A stretch of 64,000 nt of DNA, taken from the NCBI RefSeq assembly GCF_003389455.1, contig NZ_QUAC01000486.1, forward strand, positions 1 to 64,000, in the 5' to 3' direction. Each line of letters begins with the position of its first letter. Positions within the stretch are counted from its first letter, which is position 1. This DNA comes from Streptomyces inhibens. GTDB taxonomy: Bacteria; Actinomycetota; Actinomycetes; Streptomycetales; Streptomycetaceae. Shown one piece after another: positions 23,444 to 30,701 of the stretch. The notes beneath the pieces were generated by a model. That model did not search any database, was not told the origin of the DNA, and saw nothing but the letters and a program-made list of their open reading frames with translations. Position numbers and translations under genes: made by a program.

Positions 23444-24692
23444 CGCGGGCCCGCCCGTCCGGGCGCACGACGACACGGAGGCCCTCCGCCACCGCCGCGG
23501 CGGCGCCGGCGACGTCCGCCGCCGTGACGCGGGCGAGCCGCGCCCGCTCCGCCTCCGGGGACCAGACGGCACCCGTGACGCAGTGGTGGCTCGCCACGAC
23601 GGCCGCGTAGCCGTTCTCCGCCGTCCGGAGCAGCTCCGTCCGCGCCTGGCGGACCGCGGCGTCCAAGTCCGCCGGCGCGGGACCGTGCTGCGCCAGCCGG
23701 GCGAGTTCCGCGCGGAGCGTCCGGACCACCGCAGGGCCGTCGGCGCCGTCGGTACCGGCCAGGAAGCACCAGACACCCGCATCGCTGTACGCGCGGGCCC
23801 ACGCCCGGAACACGGGCGCGAGGCCGTGCTCGGCGCGAAGGCGCCGGTGCATCTGGGACGCCGGGCCCGCGCCGAGCACATGGCCGAGGAGGACGAACGC
23901 GTCACGCCGCGGGTCCGTGGCGGTCGGGGCCGGCGCGCCGGCGAGGAGCTGGCAGGGCCCGTCCAGCCAGGCGGGATCCGGCGGGACGGGACGACCGGCG
24001 GGGGCGTGGGGGGAACGCCGCGGCCGGACGCCGCCCGCCCTGGCCATCGCCAGGGGGGACATCCGGCTGCGCAGCGCCGCCTCCCTCACGTTGCCGTCGC
24101 ACGCCAGGGCCAGCGGAACCGTCGCCAGCGCCCGCTGATGCACCTGCAACAGCGGGCCGAGGGCGATCCGCCCGGCACCGCCCGGCGTGCCGTCCACCGC
24201 CGCGCCCAGCGGATGGCCGGGGAAGACGGCGGCGAGGAACGCCGCCTGCAGGGCATCGGCCAGGGGGGCGGCGGGGTCCGCCTCGGCCGCCGCCGGCTCC
24301 CGGGTGACGTTCCGCTGCTCCCGGCCGAGCGCCGCGTCCGACAGCGCCGGCCGGGTCAGCGCGTCGAGCATCCAGCCGGCGACCACGGGAGCGTCATCGG
24401 CCGGCACCCGGGCGTGGACCGTCAGCGACTCCGCTCCGGTCACGGCTCCCCACGTCCCGCCGAACTGCTCGACGCGCTCGCCCAGCGAGGGGCCGCCCTC
24501 CAGCGGCACCGACATGATGAGGCGCCCCAGCAGGTGTGCGGCGCCACTCATGCCCGCAGGGTCGTCGCGGCTGCCGAAGCCGAGCGAGAGCGCGATGCCG
24601 GCGGTGTGCCCGCCGTCCGTCGGGGTCAGCAGCAGCGGCAGGCCGCCGTCGAGCTGCGCGACGCGCGTTGTTGAGGTCTGGCCGGTTATGAC
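23436..24692 (-). CDS. M16-family subunit without zinc motif (non-catalytic partner)
   Basis: The protein aligns along its length with the M16 peptidase at 10442: SLGFGSRDD for GLGFGGRHD, and AHLLGRLIM for AHMLEHLLM. The zinc motif HxxEH has become HLLGR, losing the Glu and second His. The C-terminal ERGLAYSF is HGLAPVF. Inactive M16 subunits pair with active ones in mitochondrial processing peptidase and in bacterial two-gene systems. No ATG, GTG or TTG occurs in frame between the upstream stop (24808) and the start of homology, so the start is unclear. 24692 is a rough limit and is not a recognised start codon. Confidence 0.75.
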   Translation of the reverse strand, partial: VITGQTSTTRVAQLDGGLPLLLTPTDGGHTAGIALSLGFGSRDDPAGMSGAAHLLGRLIMSVPLEGGPSLGERVEQFGGTWGAVTGAESLTVHARVPADDAPVVAGWMLDALTRPALSDAALGREQRNVTREPAAAEADPAAPLADALQAAFLAAVFPGHPLGAAVDGTPGGAGRIALGPLLQVHQRALATVPLALACDGNVREAALRSRMSPLAMARAGGVRPRRSPHAPAGRPVPPDPAWLDGPCQLLAGAPAPTATDPRRDAFVLLGHVLGAGPASQMHRRLRAEHGLAPVFRAWARAYSDAGVWCFLAGTDGADGPAVVRTLRAELARLAQHGPAPADLDAAVRQARTELLRTAENGYAAVVASHHCVTGAVWSPEAERARLARVTAADVAGAAAAVAEGLRVVVRPDGRARDE

Positions 24693-24807
24693 GTCACCTG
24701 CACAGGTCGTCCGGTCGCTGGTCCCGCTGCGTCCCGGTGGCGCAGCACTGCGTCGGGCAAGGGAACCCTCCGGGATGTGAGATACGGGTACGGGACGGAG
24801 AACGGTG

Positions 24808-25677
24808 TCAGGACTCTTCCAGGGCCGACACCAGCGGGGGCGCCAGGCCAGGGGAGGCGATTGCGTCCAGGAGGCCGGAGGACGCGACGTGGTCGGCGCG
24901 CCTCTCGTAGACGACCTCGCACTCCTGCGGCGAGTCCTCGTACCCGTCGGGCGGTGCGTAGCTGGGCACGGCCGCCAGTTCTGGTATCGGCATGGCCTGC
25001 GCCAGCCGCTCCCGGGCATCGGCGAGACGGCCGTCGTCCCGGACGCCGTTCAGCACGTACCCGATCATCAGCCGGCGGTAGGGCTCGCCCAGCACACCCG
25101 GCAGGCCCGCCAGGGCCGCCAGGTGCCCCTCCTGATTGACGTTGCCGACGAGCACCACCGGCAGTCCCGCCCGCAGGGGCACGACGTCGTTGGCCAGATC
25201 CGCCCGGGACGGCTGGTTCCCGGCACCGCCGGACCCCTCGATGACGACGAAGGAACCGCGATCGGCCAGAACGGCCAGGGCGTGCCCCACGGCGTCCAGA
25301 CACCTCAGGCGCAGGTCACGGGGGAACGTGCGCAGGTCCAGACTGTCCTGGCCGAAGACCGGCACCTCGCCGAGCGGCTCTCCGCACACGTACAGCTGAC
25401 CGCGGCCGTTCCCGTCCGTCACGGCCACCACGGGGTTGTTCCACCACCGCACCGGGACTCCGGCCGCACCACAGTTGTGGAAGACACCGTGCTCGTACAC
25501 CTTGAGCGGAGGGCCCGGCCGGTCCGTTGTCTTCACGACGCTGGTGGCCTTGAACGGGTCGACCGCGATGTTCCGGCGACGAAGCGCGCGGGTGATCCCG
25601 ACCGCCACCGCCGTCTTGCCGGTACCGGAACCAGGAGCGATGAGCGTGACGCCACGTGGCAACGGCGTATCCGTCAT
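24808..25677 (-). CDS. CobQ/BioD-type ATPase domain protein
   Basis: The 289-residue product has the P-loop APGSGTGKTAVAVG near residue 14, VDPFKATSVVKT (compare KaQN of cobyric acid synthase), and IEGSGGAGNQPSRADLAND followed by VVLVGNVNQEGHLAAL. These follow the N-terminal ATP-dependent domain of CobQ/CobB. The glutamine amidotransferase domain is absent. Such domains activate a carboxylate with ATP for amide or ring formation, as BioD does. The gene is first in the leftward operon, behind the second SARP-like operator. The ATG at 25677 is preferred over an upstream one because GAGGGA lies in front of it. Confidence 0.75.
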   Translation of the reverse strand: MTDTPLPRGVTLIAPGSGTGKTAVAVGITRALRRRNIAVDPFKATSVVKTTDRPGPPLKVYEHGVFHNCGAAGVPVRWWNNPVVAVTDGNGRGQLYVCGEPLGEVPVFGQDSLDLRTFPRDLRLRCLDAVGHALAVLADRGSFVVIEGSGGAGNQPSRADLANDVVPLRAGLPVVLVGNVNQEGHLAALAGLPGVLGEPYRRLMIGYVLNGVRDDGRLADARERLAQAMPIPELAAVPSYAPPDGYEDSPQECEVVYERRADHVASSGLLDAIASPGLAPPLVSALEES

Positions 25678-25778
25678 GCTGTCGCTTCCCTCGTTCCCGG
25701 GCCCCGGACCGCGGCTGCTCGGCTCACGCCCGTCTCCTTGTCGCACCGTCACGCCGGATGTCCCGAGCGTTCGTTGTC

Positions 25779-25828
25779 ATCACAGCAGAGCAGGATCAAC
25801 GACTGATCAACAGACGATTGATCGGCAG
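25779..25828 (-). promoter_or_regulatory. Putative SARP operator of the leftward operon
   Basis: Read leftward, CCGATCA, TCTGTTG and GTCGTTG start every 11 bp. The 25 bp at 25804-25828 match the operator at 10111 with 3 mismatches, and ATCACAGCAGAG (25779-25790) is the complement of the second shared block. The gap between the two blocks is 13 bp here and 24 bp at the other site, a difference of 11 bp or about one helical turn. It lies about 100-150 bp before the CobQ-like gene. Confidence 0.7.
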
Positions 25829-26352
25829 ATGACCCACACGTCCGCCCGAGGGTCGGCCACCCGTGCCCTGCCGCGCCGGACCACCCGTCCGCCCCACGGG
25901 CCGGCCATTCGCGAAATCCTCGCGTCCGCTGATCTCTCGGCGGAAGGTGACGTTCCCTGTCCGAGCCGGGAGGGTTGTTCCAGAAGAACTGGGCCACGTG
26001 CACGAGCGTGCCGACATTGAGTAGGGCCACCGCCAGGATCGCAAGCTTGAAGGCGTGTGCGACGGCTGACCATGGGGCGACGGCGCCTGAACCACGTTGG
26101 TCTGTCCGTGCATTTTGGGATTCTCCGGTTCAAGAACGGTGCTGTTTACGCGCAGTCGATACGGTTTGAAGCTGCGAAAGAATGCGGCTCTCATCGCGCG
26201 CTGAGGTTGACGTCGATGAGATGGGCCGGTATCGCTACTGGGCCGTGTCTCTTCGATCATCGGTTGCCTTCCCGAGTCCTCAAACCCCGCACCGCGTCGG
26301 CCAGTTGGAAACCGGGTGCGAACTCCTGGCCCGGTGGTGTGTGATCGGGGGT
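25829..26352. other. Intergenic region at the right edge of the biosynthetic cluster
   Basis: No gene is supported in these 520 bp. Short frames are present on both strands but lack ribosome sites and protein-like composition. The region separates the leftward operon promoter from the next rightward gene and is the likely edge of the cluster. Confidence 0.5.
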
Positions 26353-27219
26353 ATGGCGATTGTGTTGGGCAAGCCGGGAGTCGACGGGCTGAGCAAGGCT
26401 GTGGGCGTGCTGCGGGATTGGCAGTACGACGGGGCGCCGATGCAACTGCATCCGGGGGACCTGGGCTGGTTCTGGCGGTTCGGTGCGGAAGAGACTGCCG
26501 CGGCGGTCAGGACGTGGAGCCGGGACGGACAGATTCTCGCCGTCGGGCTGCTGGACGGTCCCGGGCTGTTGCGGCTGACGATCGCGCCAGTCGCTCAGCG
26601 GGACGAGGAGCTGGCGCAGCAGTTGATTGAGGACGTGACCGAGCCGGAGCGCGGCGTACTGCCCGAGGGGAAGGTGAACATCGATGCGCCGATGGGTGCA
26701 CTGGTCCAAGGTCTGCTGTTCGAGGACGGCTGGAACGCCGCCGAGCCGTGGACACCGCTGCGCCGTGACCTCACGGAGCCGGTGAAGGACCCAGGCGTGC
26801 GGATCGAGGTGGTCGGGCCGGAGCAGGCGCACGTGTTTGCCGCCGTACAACGGGCAGCGTTCGACGGGTCGAGGTTCACGGGCGAGCGCTGGCACGCGAT
26901 GGCGGCCGGATTGCCGTACGCCGACGCCCGGTGTCTGGTCGCGTACGACGACCAGGGCAACGCGGTGGCGGCGGTGACGGTGTGGTCGGCCGGTCCGGGT
27001 AGGCCCGGGTTGCTCGAACCGATGGGCGTGCACCGGGAACATCGCCGTCACGGCTACGGCGAGGCGATCGCCGTCGCCGCGGCGGCCGCACTCCAGGAGC
27101 TGGGCTCGTCGAGCGCGATCGTCAGCACCCCGAGCTCCAATGTCGGCGCCGTCGCCACCTACAAGTCAGCCGGCTTCCAGCAACGCCCCGAGGTCCGGGA
27201 CCAATACCGGGACGCCTAG
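26353..27219 (+). CDS. GNAT family N-acetyltransferase
   Basis: The 288-residue protein carries a clear GNAT core in its second half: CLVAYDDQGNAVAAVTVWSAG, then LLEPMGVHREHRRHGYGEAIAV, the acetyl-CoA loop (RxxGxG-type, here RRHGYG). It ends with NVGAVATYKSAGF. The N-terminal half looks like a second degenerate GNAT domain. The start at 26353 is chosen from the GGGGG just upstream and the start of the domain; the frame is open further upstream. Its TAG stop is part of the CTAG target duplicated by the adjacent IS, so the IS landed exactly at the gene end without changing the protein. Substrate unknown. Confidence 0.8.
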   Translation: MAIVLGKPGVDGLSKAVGVLRDWQYDGAPMQLHPGDLGWFWRFGAEETAAAVRTWSRDGQILAVGLLDGPGLLRLTIAPVAQRDEELAQQLIEDVTEPERGVLPEGKVNIDAPMGALVQGLLFEDGWNAAEPWTPLRRDLTEPVKDPGVRIEVVGPEQAHVFAAVQRAAFDGSRFTGERWHAMAAGLPYADARCLVAYDDQGNAVAAVTVWSAGPGRPGLLEPMGVHREHRRHGYGEAIAVAAAAALQELGSSSAIVSTPSSNVGAVATYKSAGFQQRPEVRDQYRDA

Positions 27220-28314
27220 GGCGCGTATCGAGTCGTGATCAATTGCGGGATTCGCCGTCGCGGCGGGGCCTGGACCGGTAGATCTTCTTGCGTGACGCGA
27301 ATGCAACTGGCCGACGAGGAGTGGGAGTTCATCGAGCCGTACCTGCCGATCGGCGAGTACGGCCCATACCCTGAGCGGCTGCGACAGCAGTTCGCGGGCG
27401 CGATCTGGCGGTTCAAGACTGGCGGACAGTGGCGGGAGATGCCACAGGAATTCGGCGCCTGGTCGACCGTCCACAACCGCTTCCGGCAGTGGCGTGACGC
27501 CGGCGTCTTCGAGGCCCTGCTGGAGGGCCTGATCGCGGAAGCCGCGAAGCAGGGTGAGGTGGACTTGTCCCTGGTAAGCATCGACTCCACCACCGCGCGC
27601 GCTCACCACGACGCTGCCGGGATGCACCTGGGCCAGGACGTCATCACCGCCCTGGAGAAGGCTGCCGCTGAAGAGGAGAAGGCCAGAGCAAAAGGGGCGG
27701 CCTCGAAGAACAAAACGGGCGGGACGCAGAAGCTGATTCCGAGCGAGAGGAGCGGCGACGCATCCGGCGTCGACGAAAACTGCGGCTGAAGGCCGCTCTC
27801 CTCGGACGCTCCAGGGGCGGGCAGACCAGCAAGGTCCATCTTGCCGCCGACCGCAATTGCCGCCCGCTGGCGTTCGTCCTGACTGCGGGCCAGGCCGAGG
27901 ACAGCCCGCAGTTCATCCCCGTGCTGGGGAAGATACGGGTCCGCGGCCCCGTCGGCCGCCCCCGCACCCGGCCGGACGCAGTCGCCGCCGATAAGGCCTA
28001 CTCATCCCGTGGCAACCGGGCCCACCTGCACGGACGCGGTATCAAGGCTGTGATCCCGGAAAAGAAGGACCAGGCAGCCAACCGGAAGAAGAAGGGCTCC
28101 GGGGGCGGCCGGCCCGTCAGCCACGACGCCGACGTCTACAAGGAGCGGAACACCGTCGAGCGCCTGATCAACAAGCTGAAGGCCTGGCGAGGCATCGCCA
28201 CCCGATACGACAAGACCCCAGACAGCTACCTCGCCGGCCTCCACCTTCGCGCCTCAATGATCTGGATCAAAGACCTCACCCAGACCACCCATTGATCACG
28301 ACTCGATACGCGTC
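27220..28314 (+). mobile_element. Complete IS5/IS427-like insertion sequence with CTAG target duplication
   Basis: The 1095-bp element has terminal inverted repeats of more than 20 bp (left GGCGCGTATCGAGTCGTGAT, right end its complement with one mismatch). It is flanked by CTAG at 27216-27219 and 28315-28318. Its two transposase frames are in -1 relation. Confidence 0.92.
27301..28295 (+). CDS. IS427-group transposase, two overlapping frames
   Basis: Frame A (27301-27789) begins MQLADEEWEFIEPYLP and holds the first catalytic Asp in SIDSTTARAHHDAAG. Frame B continues to 28295 with VHLAADRNCRPLAFVLTAGQ and ends with the DDE-type ERNTVERLINKLKAWRGIATRYD. The shift is -1 near GACGAAAACTG (27770-27780), where a GAAAAC run would allow slippage. 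Two-frame transposases made by -1 frameshifting are normal in this IS group, so the element may be functional. A plain frameshift mutation is the alternative. Confidence 0.85.
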
Positions 28315-28318
28315 CTAG

Positions 28319-28521
28319 CAGTGCCCGGCCCTCAACGAGGCTCCACGGCCGGCCGTTACAGACCGCGTCCGCACCCTCGCGCCACAGAACAGTCATCAGT
28401 TCCCCGAAGGCGCGCGGGCTCAACCCGGCGAACGGGGCTATCCAGCACGACTCCGCCGCCGTGATCACACCACCACGGCAAGATCATCTCACCCGTGACC
28501 AACAGTTACGGGACACCCCTT
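28319..28521 (-). pseudogene. 5' remnant of an IS5-type transposase
   Basis: Read leftward, the segment starts with the IS end GTGTCCCGTAACTGTTGGTC, then encodes ESCWIAPFAGLSPRAFGEL and GRPWSLVEGRALL. This is the N-terminus of a common Streptomyces IS5-family transposase, cut off at the IS427-like element. A related remnant in opposite orientation is at 47650-47835. Confidence 0.8.
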
Positions 28522-28649
28522 AGCTTTCAACGGCTCGGGATGATTGGCATGCGTGATGCTGCCGGCGAGCCGGTGTTGCCTGGTCGATCAGGTACGACCT
28601 GTGCGTCCCGGCCCTGCTCAAGGTCGTTCGGTGCTTGTCCGGGGCAGCC

Positions 28650-29165
28650 TTACGCCTCCGCGGGGGTGGCCGGTCGTATCGCGTAGCGGTGGCGCATGGC
28701 GTCGCTGGCTGCGGGGCCTGCGGTGAAGACGTAGGTGGCGCTGTCGTCGAGTCGGCGGCCGGTCTTGGCGTCGACGACGACGGGCTCGACTTCCTCGCCG
28801 CTTTGCGCGTCGATGAGGATCATGCTGCGTTCGGCCGGTGTGAGGCGGGAGTTGCCCCACGCGGCCAGGGCGACGATCACCGGTCGCAGGGAGTGCCCGA
28901 GTTCGGTGAGGACGTACTCGTGGCGTACGGGGTTGGTCTGGTAGGGCCGGCGCTCCAGGAGTCCGTCCGCGATGAGGGTTTTCAGCCGAGTGGTGAGCAT
29001 GCTGGAGGAGATGCCCAGGCTCTCCTGGAACTGGTCGAAGCGTGTGTAGCCGTCAAAGGCGTCGTGGAGGATCAGCAGTGTCCACCACTCGCCGACGTGT
29101 TCCACCGTCGTGGACAGCGGGCACTCCCGGTCCTCCAGCCTGATCCGGCTTGCCACGGCGACCAT
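28650..29165 (-). CDS. HxlR-family winged-helix regulator
   Basis: The 171-residue protein has the HxlR core between residues 15 and 105: CPLSTTVEHVGEWWTLLILHDA, then SLGISSSMLTTRLKTLIADG as recognition region, and LTELGHSLRPVIVALAAWG. The first Cys of the core is present, as in redox- or aldehyde-sensing members. It is transcribed divergently from an SDR gene with a 99-bp gap that holds a long inverted repeat (29174-29216). It probably represses the SDR/SnoaL pair and itself. A C-terminal tail of about 60 residues is unrecognised. Confidence 0.88.
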   Translation of the reverse strand: MVAVASRIRLEDRECPLSTTVEHVGEWWTLLILHDAFDGYTRFDQFQESLGISSSMLTTRLKTLIADGLLERRPYQTNPVRHEYVLTELGHSLRPVIVALAAWGNSRLTPAERSMILIDAQSGEEVEPVVVDAKTGRRLDDSATYVFTAGPAASDAMRHRYAIRPATPAEA

Positions 29166-29173
29166 CCCCTCAG

Positions 29174-29216
29174 TTACTGCTAAAGTCGAAGTTAGTAGCT
29201 TCTATTTTAGCAGTAA
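29174..29216. promoter_or_regulatory. HxlR operator: 11-bp inverted repeat
   Basis: TTACTGCTAAA (29174-29184) and TTTAGCAGTAA (29206-29216) are perfect inverted copies. A smaller palindrome GAAGTTAGTAGCTTC lies between them. The site is centred in the divergent promoter region of the HxlR and SDR genes and is markedly A+T-rich for this genome. Confidence 0.8.
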
Positions 29217-29264
29217 AGACGGGGGCGGTGCCTTCTGCGCCCGCACCCGGGAACGGAGCACACC

Positions 29265-30050
29265 GTGACCACATCCCTCAGCGAATCCCTCGAAGGCCGA
29301 CGCGCTCTGGTCACCGGCGGCACCAAGGGCACCGGAGCCGCCATCGCCCGACGCCTCGCCCAGGCCGGCGCAATCGTCCTGGTCACCGCCCGCAGCCGCC
29401 CCGACGACGTCGAGGAGAAGGCGTTCATCACCGCCGACCTGTCCACCGCCCAGGGCGCAGCCCACGTAGCCGCCGAGGCGGACGCCCGCGTGGGAGGCGT
29501 CGACATCCTGGTCAACACCCTCGGCGGGTCCGAGTCGCCGGCTGGAGGCTTCGCAGCGCTCGGCGAGGACGACTGGGCCAGGGAGCTGAACACGAACCTG
29601 CTGGCCGCCGTCCGCCTGGACCGCGCACTCCTGCCGCACATGATCGCCACGGGCAAGGGCGTGATCGTGCACGTCACCTCGATCCAGCGCCGCATGCCGC
29701 TGTGGAACGGAACCCTGGCCTACGCCGCCGCCAAAGCCGCCCTGACCACCTACAGCAAGGGCCTGGCCAACGAGGTCGCCCCCCACGGCGTCCGCGTCAA
29801 CACCGTCTCACCCGGCTTCGTGCAGACCTCGGCCGCCGACAACCTCGTCGCCCGGATCGCCCACGACGCAGACATTACCCAGCAAGCGGCGCTGGGCCGG
29901 CTCATGGACTCCCTGGGCGGCATCCCGCTCGGCCGCCCCAACCGGCCCGAGGAAGTCGCCGAACTCGTCGCCTTCCTCGTCTCCGACCGCGCCTCGGCCA
30001 TCGTCGGCGCCGAACACGTCATCGACGGCGGCACCACCCCCACCGTCTGA
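29265..30050 (+). CDS. SDR family oxidoreductase
   Basis: The 261-residue protein is a classical short-chain dehydrogenase: cofactor loop TGGTKGTG near residue 18, active-site YAAAK preceded by Ser in VTSIQRR, and PG near 185. [19 protein letters not shown] suggests NADP preference by its basic residue after the second strand, though this is not decisive. The C-terminal [20 protein letters not shown] is typical. It starts 99 bp from the divergent HxlR gene and is followed after 24 bp by a SnoaL-like gene. The module looks like a small detoxification or reduction unit. Confidence 0.88.
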   Translation: MTTSLSESLEGRRALVTGGTKGTGAAIARRLAQAGAIVLVTARSRPDDVEEKAFITADLSTAQGAAHVAAEADARVGGVDILVNTLGGSESPAGGFAALGEDDWARELNTNLLAAVRLDRALLPHMIATGKGVIVHVTSIQRRMPLWNGTLAYAAAKAALTTYSKGLANEVAPHGVRVNTVSPGFVQTSAADNLVARIAHDADITQQAALGRLMDSLGGIPLGRPNRPEEVAELVAFLVSDRASAIVGAEHVIDGGTTPTV

Positions 30051-30074
30051 ACCCGCCACCACCCAAGGAGCGTC

Positions 30075-30434
30075 ATGCACGACAACCAGCCCCGAACCAG
30101 CACCCCGAACACCCTGCCCGAGGTGATCACCCGCTACCTGACAGCGCACCGCGCCCACGACACCGCCACCGCAATCACGGCGTTCACCCGCGAAGCCACA
30201 GTGATCGACGACGGCAACACCTACCAGGGCACCGAGGCGATCGGGGAATGGCTCGACCGATCCGCCACCGAATTCACCTACACCATCCACCTCACCGGCA
30301 CCCAGCAGACCGACGCAACCCGCTACATCGCCACCCACCACCTCGAAGGCAACTTCCCCGGCGGCACCATCGATCTGCGCTACCAGTTCACACTCCGCGA
30401 CGACCTCATCGAACGCCTCGTCATCGAACCCTGA
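30075..30434 (+). CDS. SnoaL/NTF2-like small protein
   Basis: The 119-residue product shows the NTF2-like order: an N-terminal helix (VITRYLTAHRAHDTATAI), FTREATVIDDGNTYQGTEAIGEWL, and a C-terminal beta run ending LRDDLIERLVIEP. Ring-opening cyclases and isomerases share this fold. An AAGGAG ribosome site precedes the ATG. It shares the HxlR-controlled transcript with the SDR gene. The 30435-30617 stretch after it holds no recognised gene. Confidence 0.82.
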   Translation: MHDNQPRTSTPNTLPEVITRYLTAHRAHDTATAITAFTREATVIDDGNTYQGTEAIGEWLDRSATEFTYTIHLTGTQQTDATRYIATHHLEGNFPGGTIDLRYQFTLRDDLIERLVIEP

Positions 30435-30701
30435 GCCCCCTCCCACACCACACGTTGACGCCTCACGCGAGAAACCCCGCTCACCCCGGACCACCGTTCC
30501 AGGCCGTCGCGCCCAGCCACTCAACCACCGGGCCAGCCCTCCAGTTTGGGATCAGCACGTACACGCCTGAGGAATCAAGGTGAGCAACTCCGAGGTCATC
30601 CTCAGCACAGGGTGAGGAGATTCAAGGCTCTGTCCGCAGTTCCGTGAATCCCCAGGTCAGCGAGGGGAACGAGGGGTCGTTTCGGCAGAGTGTTTCCTGC
30701 C

